Below are positions 7,737-15,916 of a stretch of DNA of 43,344 bases, in pieces. Location of the stretch: contig CACXKY010000006.1 of the NCBI GenBank assembly GCA_902768325.1, positions 1 to 43,344 of the forward strand, in the 5' to 3' direction. This stretch comes from Fibrobacter succinogenes. Its GTDB lineage: Bacteria; Fibrobacterota; Fibrobacteria; Fibrobacterales; Fibrobacteraceae. Under the pieces are notes generated by a model. The model worked only from the letters and a program-made list of their open reading frames with translations, searched no databases and was not told where the DNA came from. A program made the position numbers and the translations under genes. The stretch's first letter is position 1. Every line of letters starts with the position of its first letter.

Positions 7737-9113
7737 GTGATTTCCGAGATAGAAAACAGAATTCACGAAGGCATGCCCGGGTATATCGAGGCTCTCAAGC
7801 AGCTCGTGCGGATTCCTTCCATCAGTTTCGACAACTTCGACCAGAAATTCGTCTTGGATAGCGCCGAGGCCGTAAAGAAGATGTTCAGCGAGGCCGGCTA
7901 TACCAACATCCAGTTCCTGCTCCCGCCTAGCGGAAGGCCCTCCGTCTACGCCGAAAGCCTGACCAGGCCCGAGAACCCGACGATCCTACTATACGCCCAC
8001 CACGACGTGCAGCCGCCCATGCGTGAGCAGCTCTGGAAAAGCGCGCCGTTCGAACCCGAAACCAGGGGAGACCGCCTTTACGGGCGCGGTACGGCCGATG
8101 ACAAAGCCGGTATCATCACGCATATCGCCGCTTGCAGCCAGGTCCGCAAGGCTCTCGGGGACAAAGGCCCCAACCTGAAATTCATCATCGAAGGCGAAGA
8201 GGAATCCGGCAGCGCAGGCTTCGCGGAAATCCTCGAGAAGAACAAGGAACTTCTCAAATGCGACGCGGTCATCATCGCCGACCTCGGCAATTTCGCCAAG
8301 GGAGTTCCCTCCATCACGACAACGCTACGCGGGATGAGTGCCGTAAACGTGACGCTCAGGAGTACGAAGGCGCCCCTCCATTCCGGAAGCTGGTCGGGTC
8401 CCATTCCCGATCCGGCCCAGGCGCTCTGCCGCATGATTACCGAGCTCACGCGTGAAGACGGTTCTATCGCCATCCCGCATTTCGAAGACGGGCTTATCCC
8501 GCCAACCACCGAGGAACTCGAATCGTACAGGAGTCTTGACTACAGCGAAGAGACGTTCCGGAACGAGGGCGGCGTTTTGGACCGCGTGCAGCTGAACGTC
8601 CCGGGCGACAAGATTCTCGAAACGCTCTGGCGCAGGCCTTCCATCGTGGTCACCGCGATGGAAGCGGGGAGCCGGACCAACGCGGGCAACGTCTTGCAAG
8701 ACAGCGCTTACGCCCGCATCGGGATCCGGCTCGCCCCCGGCATGGATGCCGGCGCCTGCACCCAGATGCTGGTAGAATTCCTGCAACAGCATGTACCGAA
8801 CGGGCTCGAATGCACCATCACCACCGAAGACGGCGCCAATCCGTTCACGACCGACATCGCCCACCCCTTCTTCAAGAAGATGAGCGACGCCATGACCAAG
8901 GCCTACGGTACCGAGACCCGCTTTATCGGCTGCGGGGCGTCCATCCCGGGAGCGGAACTCTTCCGCAATACCCTCGGAGGCATCCCCGTCCTGATGACCG
9001 GACTCGAAGACCCCGAATGTGCCGCCCACGGTGAAAACGAGAGCCTCTACCTCCCCGACTTTGAACGCGGAATTGTCGCAGAGGCATTGTTCTTCGAAGG
9101 AATCTCGCAGTAA
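7737..9113 (+). CDS. M20-family metallopeptidase (dipeptidase-like)
   Basis: Zinc exopeptidase of the DapE/ArgE/CPG2-dipeptidase superfamily; 458 residues, typical for the peptide-cleaving branch. Metal and catalytic motifs: YAHHDVQPP (His ligand and catalytic Asp), GRGTADDKAG (bridging Asp), EGEEESGSAG (catalytic Glu and Glu ligand), IIADLGN (Asp ligand region) and the C-terminal His in AAHGENE. The lid domain (about residues 200-320) includes TTLRGMSAVNVTLRS and the LHSGSWSG segment. The GTG start at 7737 has AAGAGG eight bases upstream. The substrate (dipeptide, cysteinylglycine or other) cannot be decided from sequence. Confidence 0.9.
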   Translation: MISEIENRIHEGMPGYIEALKQLVRIPSISFDNFDQKFVLDSAEAVKKMFSEAGYTNIQFLLPPSGRPSVYAESLTRPENPTILLYAHHDVQPPMREQLWKSAPFEPETRGDRLYGRGTADDKAGIITHIAACSQVRKALGDKGPNLKFIIEGEEESGSAGFAEILEKNKELLKCDAVIIADLGNFAKGVPSITTTLRGMSAVNVTLRSTKAPLHSGSWSGPIPDPAQALCRMITELTREDGSIAIPHFEDGLIPPTTEELESYRSLDYSEETFRNEGGVLDRVQLNVPGDKILETLWRRPSIVVTAMEAGSRTNAGNVLQDSAYARIGIRLAPGMDAGACTQMLVEFLQQHVPNGLECTITTEDGANPFTTDIAHPFFKKMSDAMTKAYGTETRFIGCGASIPGAELFRNTLGGIPVLMTGLEDPECAAHGENESLYLPDFERGIVAEALFFEGISQ

Positions 9114-9117
9114 ATTC

Positions 9118-9123
9118 TATATT
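9118..9123 (+). promoter_or_regulatory. -10-like TATATT box, 8 nt before the sirtuin start
   Basis: TATATT is followed by GAGGGGAT and ATG. The purine run is only two bases from ATG, too close to act as a normal Shine-Dalgarno. The same TATATTGAGGG word recurs before nfeD (10888). Confidence 0.5.
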
Positions 9124-9131
9124 GAGGGGAT

Positions 9132-9827
9132 ATGAACAAGGGAAAGAAATTGGTTGTACTGACTGGCGCGGGTATCAGCGCCGAATCGGGGCTCCGCACC
9201 TTCCGCGGCAACGACGGGATGTGGGAGCACGAAAACATCGAAGACGTCTGCACGCCTGGAGCGCTCCGCCGCGACCCCAAGCGCGTGATGGACTTCTACA
9301 ACTTCCTGCGCAAAGGACTCCCTGAACACAAGCCCAATGCGGCACACCTGGCGCTCGCCGAACTCGAGGAACGCCTTGGCGACCGGTTCCTGCTCGTCAC
9401 GCAAAACGTCGATGACCTGCACGAACGCGCCGGCAGCAAGCGCATCCTCCATATGCACGGGGACCTGATGAAACTCCGTTGCATGAAGGACGAACGCCAC
9501 GAGTTCATGTTCAACGGCGAAGAAACCCTTGAAACTACTTGCCCGTTCTGCGGCGCCAAGACACGCCCGGATATTGTCTTCTTCGAAGAAGTCCCTCTCT
9601 ACATGGACATGATCCAGGACGCGCTCAAGGAATGCGACGAGTTTGTCTATATCGGTACGAGCAGCGTCGTCTACCCGGCCGCAGGCTTCAAGAGTTTTGC
9701 CCACAGTTTCGGAGCGAAGGTCACCTGTCTCAACCTAGAAATCCCCGATGGAGACCCGTATACCGACGTCGCCATCCAGGGCAAGGCAACCGAAATCGTT
9801 CCCAAATGGTGCAAGAATTTCAAATAG
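9132..9827 (+). CDS. Sirtuin (NAD-dependent protein lysine deacylase), CobB-like
   Basis: Removes acyl groups from lysines using NAD. 231 residues, class III-like length. Motifs: TGAGISAESGLRTFRG (residues 11-26), TQNVDDLHERAG, HMHGDLMKLRC with the catalytic His, the Cys pair CPFCG, RPDIVFFEE and GTSSVVYPAAGF. As in E. coli CobB only one Cys is visible where the first zinc Cys pair is expected. In the position of the desuccinylase motif Tyr-x-x-Arg the sequence is YNFL followed by Arg (Y56, L59, R60), so acyl preference is uncertain. It is one base upstream of mqnE and likely co-transcribed with it. Confidence 0.93.
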   Translation: MNKGKKLVVLTGAGISAESGLRTFRGNDGMWEHENIEDVCTPGALRRDPKRVMDFYNFLRKGLPEHKPNAAHLALAELEERLGDRFLLVTQNVDDLHERAGSKRILHMHGDLMKLRCMKDERHEFMFNGEETLETTCPFCGAKTRPDIVFFEEVPLYMDMIQDALKECDEFVYIGTSSVVYPAAGFKSFAHSFGAKVTCLNLEIPDGDPYTDVAIQGKATEIVPKWCKNFK

Positions 9828-9828
9828 C

Positions 9829-10866
9829 ATGTCACGCCTTACTGAATCCGAAGCTTTAGATTTATTTTTGAACACTCCGCTCGACGAGCTTTGCGCCCGT
9901 GCGAACGCCGAAAAAGAACGCCGCCACGGCAAGTCCGTCTACTGGGTAAACAACCGCCAGATCAACTACACGAACGTCTGCGTTCTGCACTGCAAGTTCT
10001 GCGCGTTTTCCAAGATCAAGAAAGACAGCCCCACCGCCTACGACTGGGACTACGACACCATCCGTGCAAAGGCGGCCGAAGCGATTGCCAGCGGAGCCCG
10101 CGAACTGCATATCGTCGGCGGTCTCCACCCGGACCATCCGTTCGATTACTACATCGAAATGTTGCGCAAGCTGCGCGTCGAATTCCCGAAAGTGAACCTC
10201 AAGGCGTTTACCGCTGTCGAGATTTGTCACTTCGCCAAGATTTCCGGGCAGACACCCGAACAGATTATGGCAACGCTCAAAACGGCGGGCCTTGACGCGC
10301 TCCCCGGTGGAGGAGCCGAAATCCTTGTACAGAGCGTGCGCGACCAGATTTGCCCCGGCAAGGAAACCGGCGAAGAATGGCTTGACGTGCACCGCGCAGC
10401 CCACAAGCTCGGCATCCCGACCAACGCCACCATGCTGTTCGGACACATCGAAAAAATCGAGGACCGCATCGCCCACATGCGCATGCTGCGCGACCTGCAA
10501 GACGAAGCGCCCGGATTCTTCGCGTTTATCCCGCTCGTGTACCACCCGGAACACAACGCGCTCCACAAGATTGTCCCGAACATCACCAGCGAAGAAGATA
10601 TCCTGCGCACGGTCGCCGTCGCAAGACTGTTCCTCGACAACTTCCCGCATATCAAGGCGTACTGGATACAGATGGGCATCGAGACCGCGATGAAGGCGCT
10701 CCATGCCGGAGCCTCGGACTTGGACGGGACGATTATCGAAGAAAAGATTACGCATGCCGCCGGTGCCACGGTACCCGTGGGCATGAGCCCCGAACGCATG
10801 AAGGCCCTCATCACAAACGAAGGTCTCATTCCCGTGGAAAGAGACGCAAAATACGAAACCTATTAG
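9829..10866 (+). CDS. mqnE: Aminofutalosine synthase (radical SAM), menaquinone pathway
   Basis: Adds the SAM-derived adenosyl group to 3-[(1-carboxyvinyl)oxy]benzoate, an early step of the futalosine route to menaquinone. 345 residues; the 4Fe-4S motif CVLHCKFC (C51, C55, C58) follows NRQINYTNV as in the MqnE/MqnC/CofH group. C-terminal blocks DLDGTIIEEKITHAAGA and GLIPVERD favour MqnE over MqnC. The ATG at 9829 follows the sirtuin stop by one base; longer in-frame starts would overlap the sirtuin. The other futalosine genes are not in the window. Assignment between MqnE and MqnC is by recognition of the C terminus and should be confirmed. Confidence 0.9.
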   Translation: MSRLTESEALDLFLNTPLDELCARANAEKERRHGKSVYWVNNRQINYTNVCVLHCKFCAFSKIKKDSPTAYDWDYDTIRAKAAEAIASGARELHIVGGLHPDHPFDYYIEMLRKLRVEFPKVNLKAFTAVEICHFAKISGQTPEQIMATLKTAGLDALPGGGAEILVQSVRDQICPGKETGEEWLDVHRAAHKLGIPTNATMLFGHIEKIEDRIAHMRMLRDLQDEAPGFFAFIPLVYHPEHNALHKIVPNITSEEDILRTVAVARLFLDNFPHIKAYWIQMGIETAMKALHAGASDLDGTIIEEKITHAAGATVPVGMSPERMKALITNEGLIPVERDAKYETY

Positions 10867-10887
10867 ACTTTTGCCCTCAAATCTTCG

Positions 10888-10893
10888 TATATT
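10888..10893 (+). promoter_or_regulatory. -10-like TATATT box, 6 nt before nfeD
   Basis: TATATT-GAGGGT-ATG. The box lies in the 33-base gap after mqnE. No clear -35 element was found. Confidence 0.5.
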
Positions 10894-10899
10894 GAGGGT

Positions 10900-12534
10900 A
10901 TGAAACTCTTTTCAAGTATTTTATCTGTGCTTTTGGTATCCGTGGCCTTTGCCGCCGCCGATACCGCGACCGTAAAGCCCGTTGATTCCGCCACGACCGT
11001 TGCTGCCGCGACGGATTCTGCCACGACGGATTCTTCTACGACGCTCTCCACCGCCGAACCGGCAACAAGCGTAGCGGATTCATCCGCAAGCCTCCAGGAG
11101 CTCAAGAAGAAACACGCCGTCTGGATCAAGCTCGAAGGCGACGTGGAACCGGCGATGTTCGAATTCTGCGCCCGCGCCATCGATGACGCGCTCAAGGAAA
11201 ATCCCGACTATATCGTCTTCGAAATCAACACCTTCGGAGGCCGCCTCGATGCCGCCTTCGACATTGTCGACACCATCATGGCCGTCAAGGGCCCCGAAAC
11301 CATCGCCCTCGTAAAAAAGAAAGCCATCAGTGCGGGAAGCCTCATCGCCCTCGCCTGCAAAAAACTCTACATGCTCGAAGCCACGACCATCGGCGACTGC
11401 GCACCCATCGTGCAAGGCGGTGACGGCACGCCACAAATCGTCGGCGAAAAGATCCAATCCCCGCTCCGCGCCAAGTTCAGGAACCTCGCCCAGCGCAACG
11501 GCTATCCCGAACTGCTCAGTTCATCCTTCGTGACTCCGGAACTTGAAATCCTCGAGCTCACCGCCACGCTCGACAAGGGCAAAAAGACGGAACGCGACAC
11601 CGTCCTTATCATCGAGGGCGAAAAGTACTCTGTTCTGGACAGCGCCGCGAAGGCCTTCTGGGGCGCCCCCAAGATCCTCGTGAAAGAAGGCGAACTCCTG
11701 ACCATGACCGACAAGGAAGCGCAGGAACTCGGCTTTTCGAAGGGAACGTTCAAGGACCGTGCTGAATTCGAAACGACGCTTGCCATCGAAAGCAGGAGTG
11801 AAGTCGAGACGACCCTCGGCGAAGACATCGCCTCCGCCATCGCCGCCATCTCGGGCATCCTCCTGATTCTCGGTTTCGGAGCGCTCTATATCGAGTTCAA
11901 GACGCCGGGATTCGGCCTGTTCGGCATCATCGGCATCATCCTCATCGGCATCGTGTTCCTCGGGCAGTTCGCCCCGCAACTCGACGGCTACATCCCCGCC
12001 ATCTTGCTCGTAGCGGGCGTCGTGCTGTTCCTCGTAGAAATCTTCGTCATGCCTGGGACGTTCCTGTTCGGCATCGGCGGTATCCTCTGTATGATACTCG
12101 CACTCGCGCTCTCGTTCTCCCCGTCGGAGATTCCGGAATATATTCCCGAGACCGTCGAGACGACTTTTGACGCGACGCCCTGGCTATTCGGGCTACTCTA
12201 CATGCTCTGTTGCGCGGCCGTCGCGCTCGTATTCCCGATTGCCGCAAGCAAGTACCTGATTCCGCTTCTGCCCGAAGGCTGGACGCCCATGCTCAAGACA
12301 GACCTCGAGACGGCCGCCTCCCCGACCGAAGACGTGCAAGAAATCGCCGTCGGCGCCGTTGGTACCGCAAAGACGTTCCTGCGCCCCGTGGGCCAGGCGA
12401 GCTTTACCATGCCCGATGGCAGTACCAAGCTGTTCGACGTGCAGACACACGGCGAAATCATCGAAGCCGGTACACGCATCCAGGTGACCGCCGTTCAGGA
12501 AGGCCACATCTGGGTCTCTCCAGAAAATCAGTAG
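10900..12534 (+). CDS. nfeD: Long-form NfeD, ClpP-class membrane serine protease
   Basis: Membrane protease of the NfeD/STOPP family; partners are usually stomatin-like proteins. 544 residues: signal peptide, a Thr/Ser/Ala-rich spacer (about residues 22-65), a periplasmic ClpP-like domain with NTFGGRLDAAFDI, catalytic Ser in KKAISAGSLIALAC and the Lys-containing strand further on, several transmembrane helices (about 310-455, Gly/Ile/Leu-rich), and a C-terminal OB-fold NfeD domain (VGAVGTAKTFLRPVGQASF, GEIIEAGTRIQV). No stomatin/slipin gene is adjacent; nadK follows convergently after only 3 bases. Confidence 0.93.
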   Translation: MKLFSSILSVLLVSVAFAAADTATVKPVDSATTVAAATDSATTDSSTTLSTAEPATSVADSSASLQELKKKHAVWIKLEGDVEPAMFEFCARAIDDALKENPDYIVFEINTFGGRLDAAFDIVDTIMAVKGPETIALVKKKAISAGSLIALACKKLYMLEATTIGDCAPIVQGGDGTPQIVGEKIQSPLRAKFRNLAQRNGYPELLSSSFVTPELEILELTATLDKGKKTERDTVLIIEGEKYSVLDSAAKAFWGAPKILVKEGELLTMTDKEAQELGFSKGTFKDRAEFETTLAIESRSEVETTLGEDIASAIAAISGILLILGFGALYIEFKTPGFGLFGIIGIILIGIVFLGQFAPQLDGYIPAILLVAGVVLFLVEIFVMPGTFLFGIGGILCMILALALSFSPSEIPEYIPETVETTFDATPWLFGLLYMLCCAAVALVFPIAASKYLIPLLPEGWTPMLKTDLETAASPTEDVQEIAVGAVGTAKTFLRPVGQASFTMPDGSTKLFDVQTHGEIIEAGTRIQVTAVQEGHIWVSPENQ

Positions 12535-12537
12535 GAA

Positions 12538-13422
12538 TTAAGCCAGGCGGGGCTTACCCGTCCAGCCGAGCTTTTCACGCAAGGCGCCCACGAATCCCGT
12601 GTGGCGCATGCGGATAAACGTCGTCACGGACTTGCTTTCCGAAAGCACGACCTGTTCACCGCGGTTCATCTCGATCGTCGTACGGCCATCGAACACGAGG
12701 TCCAGCGGCCTATCTACAGCCGATACCATACGGACTTTTTTCTTCGTCAGCGAAAGCACGAGCGGACGCACGGAAAGGCTGCTCGGCGCCACCGGGGTCA
12801 GCACGACCGCAGGAGTCGAAGGATGGATAATCGGGCCACCCGCGGCCAGGTTGTAGGCCGTCGAACCCGTCGGAGTCGAAATCAAGAGCGAATCCGCCCA
12901 GTATTCCGTCAAAAGCGTTCCGTTGTATTCCACGTTCACGTTGACCATGCGTTCCGGCGCATGCGCACGGATATGCACTTCGTTCAACACGGTCTGCTTG
13001 GCAATGCACTTCTTTCCGCGGAAGACCGCGGCATCGATCATCATGCGGTCGCGGGTCGAAAAATCACCCGCGATCAAATCGTCAAGCGTTTTTTCGAGCC
13101 CTTCTACACGGCTTTCCGCCAAGAATCCGACATGGCCCGCATTCACTCCCAGAATGGGAATGTTGTGCCCCAGCGCGATATGCGCCGCCGAAAGCACCGT
13201 GCCGTCGCCACCGATGGCAAGCAGCAGGTCCATACGCGAGAGCGCCGATTCCTTCACCACATGGATGGGGCGCTTGGAAAGTTCCTTCAGCGTATCCAGG
13301 GCATAGAACGTCACCTCGGGGTGAACCTTCGCCCAGTTGCCGATTGTTTCGAGAGCGAGGGCCAAGTCGGCACTTTTTTCCTTGAACCCCACCACGCCTA
13401 TCTTGGAGAAAGTCTTTGTCAT
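12538..13422 (-). CDS. nadK: NAD kinase
   Basis: Phosphorylates NAD to NADP. Family motifs: AIGGDGTVLSAAH (GGDG), GVNAGHVGFLAE, LNEVHIRAHAPERM, the signature STPTGSTAYNLAAGGPIIHP and TPVAPSSLSVRPLVL. 294 residues, normal length. The ATG overlaps the stop of the EPSP-synthase-like gene (ATGA), making it the last gene of aroQ-tyrA-EPSPS-like-nadK. NADP(H) is used in the shikimate pathway, so the grouping makes sense metabolically, although coupling of supply is inference. Its end faces nfeD with a 3-base gap and no terminator is visible. Confidence 0.96.
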   Translation of the reverse strand: MTKTFSKIGVVGFKEKSADLALALETIGNWAKVHPEVTFYALDTLKELSKRPIHVVKESALSRMDLLLAIGGDGTVLSAAHIALGHNIPILGVNAGHVGFLAESRVEGLEKTLDDLIAGDFSTRDRMMIDAAVFRGKKCIAKQTVLNEVHIRAHAPERMVNVNVEYNGTLLTEYWADSLLISTPTGSTAYNLAAGGPIIHPSTPAVVLTPVAPSSLSVRPLVLSLTKKKVRMVSAVDRPLDLVFDGRTTIEMNRGEQVVLSESKSVTTFIRMRHTGFVGALREKLGWTGKPRLA

Positions 13423-14777
13423 TCGGAAACCTCGGCAACTAATACACGCTTCAAGTTTTCAACCACACCCGGGAAAACCGATTCAATACATTCGGCACCC
13501 AGGACGGGTTCATCATTCTGTAGCGAGAGCGAAAGCGCCGAAAGCGCAAGCCCCATCTGCGGATTCTGCCCGCAGTCAAAACCGCTGCCGTTCACGATGG
13601 TTTCCATGCCGCGGACGACAAGGCCATCGTCATAGACGCCGACTTCGACGCCCGTTTTGCGGAGGTTTTCCGCCAAAAACTCGTTCACAGGCCGCATCGC
13701 CTCGCGGGATTCCTTAGGCAGGCGCAAGATGGTCTCGCCTTCCGCAAAGCAGGCCGCCACCGCCAAGAAGGCGTACTCCTCGATTCCCGTAGAGATGACA
13801 TCTTCGCTAAAGCGGCGCCCCTGCAGGCGCTTGCCGGCTTCCAGCGGATAGATTTCGACATCGCCAAAAACGTCGCCGAACTTTTCGCGGCGGGTCACCG
13901 TCTCGATATTCGCGCCCATGCGCTTGAGGCATGTCAGCGCCCCTGCACGGGACGTATTCAAGTCTACGTTCAAGAGCTTTACGACCTTGTCCTTGGGCAT
14001 ATTCCCGACCGTCGCCAGCAAGGCAAACGCCATCGCCTCTGTCGTATCGCCCGGGACGTAATATTCACGGCCGGTAATCACCTTCGTTTCGAACAGTTCC
14101 GTAAACTGCGTGCGGTCGATTTTCTTGCCCTGGGCAATCATCAGGCGACGTTCAAATTCGCTCAGCTGTTCCATGCCGCGGCTTTCGTAACGAAGCTTCA
14201 CGCCAAAATAGGCAAGCATCCTCGTCCACTGATCGTGAACGGTCGTACGTTCTTCGAAACTCAGGTACTCGCTGCGCACCACCGCGCGCAACAGCATCCT
14301 GTTACGCATCACCGGCGAAACGTTGCCCAGCGAATCCTTCTTGATATGCGGCTCTTCCGCACTGAACTTGAACACCAGGCGGGCGGGTTCGTCCGTCTCG
14401 ATTTCCACCTTGAAGTACGACAAAAGCTGATTCTTGGCCGCAGCCACACTGGCAATACCCGCTTCGTCGTTTTCTGCAGCAAACGTGAACAGCTGTTCGG
14501 AATCCTTGCTCGCCAAGGTCCAAAGGAGCACGTTTTCGCGTTCGGCAAAATCAATCGGCAACATGGAAGGGAGCGCATACTGGAAGCCCTTGCCGTCCAG
14601 TACAAGCTGGTGCCCCTGCAACGAATATTCGAGACCGAATTCCGTCAAGGCCTTGGCAAACCGTTCACTGCCGCTCGCCCACGAAAAATCCTCAAGCACC
14701 GTGCGCCCGTTTACCAACAGCGCCATCACCAGAGTCAAGTTCATGCGCTCGCGGTCTGGATTCAGACAAAATTCCAT
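13419..14777 (-). CDS. EPSP-synthase-like protein with degenerate active site
   Basis: Member of the EPSP synthase/MurA fold by several blocks: YYVPGDTTEAMAFALL (about 239-254, like VPGDxSSA), GIEEYAFLAVAACFAEGETILR, VNEFLAENLRKTGVEV and the C-terminal SVFPGVVENLKRV. Residues that bind shikimate-3-phosphate and PEP in AroA appear replaced: the N-terminal PGSKSxSNR block reads NPDRERMNL, the LGNAGTxxR block reads DFAERENVL, the catalytic Asp block DE.P reads IEEYAF, and the DHRxAM block reads NPQMGL. Length (452) is normal, and the frame is intact and coupled (TAATG with tyrA, ATGA with nadK), so it is maintained, not decaying. It may be a pseudoenzyme or a very divergent AroA; I cannot exclude that it is the only AroA. 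Confidence 0.75.
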   Translation of the reverse strand: MEFCLNPDRERMNLTLVMALLVNGRTVLEDFSWASGSERFAKALTEFGLEYSLQGHQLVLDGKGFQYALPSMLPIDFAERENVLLWTLASKDSEQLFTFAAENDEAGIASVAAAKNQLLSYFKVEIETDEPARLVFKFSAEEPHIKKDSLGNVSPVMRNRMLLRAVVRSEYLSFEERTTVHDQWTRMLAYFGVKLRYESRGMEQLSEFERRLMIAQGKKIDRTQFTELFETKVITGREYYVPGDTTEAMAFALLATVGNMPKDKVVKLLNVDLNTSRAGALTCLKRMGANIETVTRREKFGDVFGDVEIYPLEAGKRLQGRRFSEDVISTGIEEYAFLAVAACFAEGETILRLPKESREAMRPVNEFLAENLRKTGVEVGVYDDGLVVRGMETIVNGSGFDCGQNPQMGLALSALSLSLQNDEPVLGAECIESVFPGVVENLKRVLVAEVSE

Positions 14778-15916
14778 TATCGTTCCTTTACTTCGTAACC
14801 GAGGTAGCGGAGCAGCTTTACCGCACGGGCGGCCTCGTCCTGCGTCTTGAACGCAAGCAGGAGCGTCCCGGCCACATTCTCGCGAACCTTCATCAGTTCG
14901 ATATCACGGATGTTGAGTCCCTCTTCGGCCAGCGGCTGCATCACGCTCAGGAGTGCGCCGGGCTTGTCCTTCAACGGGACTGTAATTTCAAAAAAGGCTT
15001 CGGCAGCGTTCCGGCCCGGGGCAAAGAGGCTGGCACGCCCTTCGTTCCCCGCCTTGAAAATGCTTTCAAGGCCCGCGGAGCCGTCGTTATCGGCGGGCTT
15101 TCCGTCCACGACGACGTCGAGATTGTTCATCGCGGCAATCGTCTTGTCAATCCCATCGCGCACTTCGCCGAGGGCACGGACCGTCTCGTCGCGGTTCGTC
15201 ACGGCGATGTCGTGCCACATTCCCCAACCGCTAGCCGCAATACGCGTCATGTCGCGGAAGGCACGGCCCGCATAATGCTGGTAGTTGTGCTTCAGCAGGC
15301 GTTCCGGAAGGCTTGCCGCCAACGTCGAACTGAGCATCTGCGGCATATGGGATACCCACGCCATCGTGCGGTCATGGTGTTCCGGCGGGAACACGACCGG
15401 GGTCGCCCCGAGGAATTTCACCAATTCGAGGAGCGGGGCATAGACATCTTTTTCCGTCCCTTCGGGCGGACAGACAAACCAGTAGGCGTTTTCAAAAATG
15501 GCAGGATCGTTGAACTCGCAAGTACGCTTTTCGGAACCGGCCATCGGGTGGCTTCCCACAAACCGGAACGGAGCCGGCAGGCTCATTCCCGCCTTGCAGA
15601 TTTCAACCTTCGTACTGCCGATGTCGCTCACCAGGCAAGCTTTTCCGGAGCCGGCCCACGACACCTTCTTCAAGGATTCAATCGTTCCCAAGATATGGAG
15701 GATTGGCGAACAGAGCAAGATGAGGTCACAGTCCCTCGCCCACTTTTCCGTCTCGTCGTATTCAAAAAACTCGTCAGCCAGTTCCAATTCACGGGCACGC
15801 TTGAGGGTAGCGGAAGAACTCACCGCGCGAATCACAGTCGGAAGTCCGGCCTGCTTCACCGCGGCGGCAATGGAACCGGCCAAAAGCCCGAAGCCCACCA
15901 ACGCAATCCGCTTCAT
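14777..15916 (-). CDS. tyrA: Prephenate dehydrogenase with C-terminal ACT domain
   Basis: Converts prephenate to 4-hydroxyphenylpyruvate in tyrosine synthesis. 379 residues. A Rossmann fold opens with RIALVGFGLLAGSIAAAV; then SDIGSTKVEI, VGSHPMAGSE (the catalytic/prephenate-binding His region), and HHDRTMAWVSHMPQML plus FRDMTRIAASG in the helical dimer domain. Residues about 300-379 form an ACT domain (EITVPLKDKPGALLSVMQPL), suggesting feedback control by an aromatic amino acid. It directly follows aroQ and overlaps the EPSPS-like gene by one base (TAATG). Confidence 0.94.
   Translation of the reverse strand: MKRIALVGFGLLAGSIAAAVKQAGLPTVIRAVSSSATLKRARELELADEFFEYDETEKWARDCDLILLCSPILHILGTIESLKKVSWAGSGKACLVSDIGSTKVEICKAGMSLPAPFRFVGSHPMAGSEKRTCEFNDPAIFENAYWFVCPPEGTEKDVYAPLLELVKFLGATPVVFPPEHHDRTMAWVSHMPQMLSSTLAASLPERLLKHNYQHYAGRAFRDMTRIAASGWGMWHDIAVTNRDETVRALGEVRDGIDKTIAAMNNLDVVVDGKPADNDGSAGLESIFKAGNEGRASLFAPGRNAAEAFFEITVPLKDKPGALLSVMQPLAEEGLNIRDIELMKVRENVAGTLLLAFKTQDEAARAVKLLRYLGYEVKER

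Noticed and set aside
9748..9828. MqnE start inside the sirtuin gene
   Set aside because: The N-terminal extension is the out-of-frame sirtuin sequence; the ATG at 9829 fits the family N terminus.
13419..14777. Calling this gene aroA outright
   Set aside because: The substrate-binding signatures are missing, so only the fold, not the activity, is supported.
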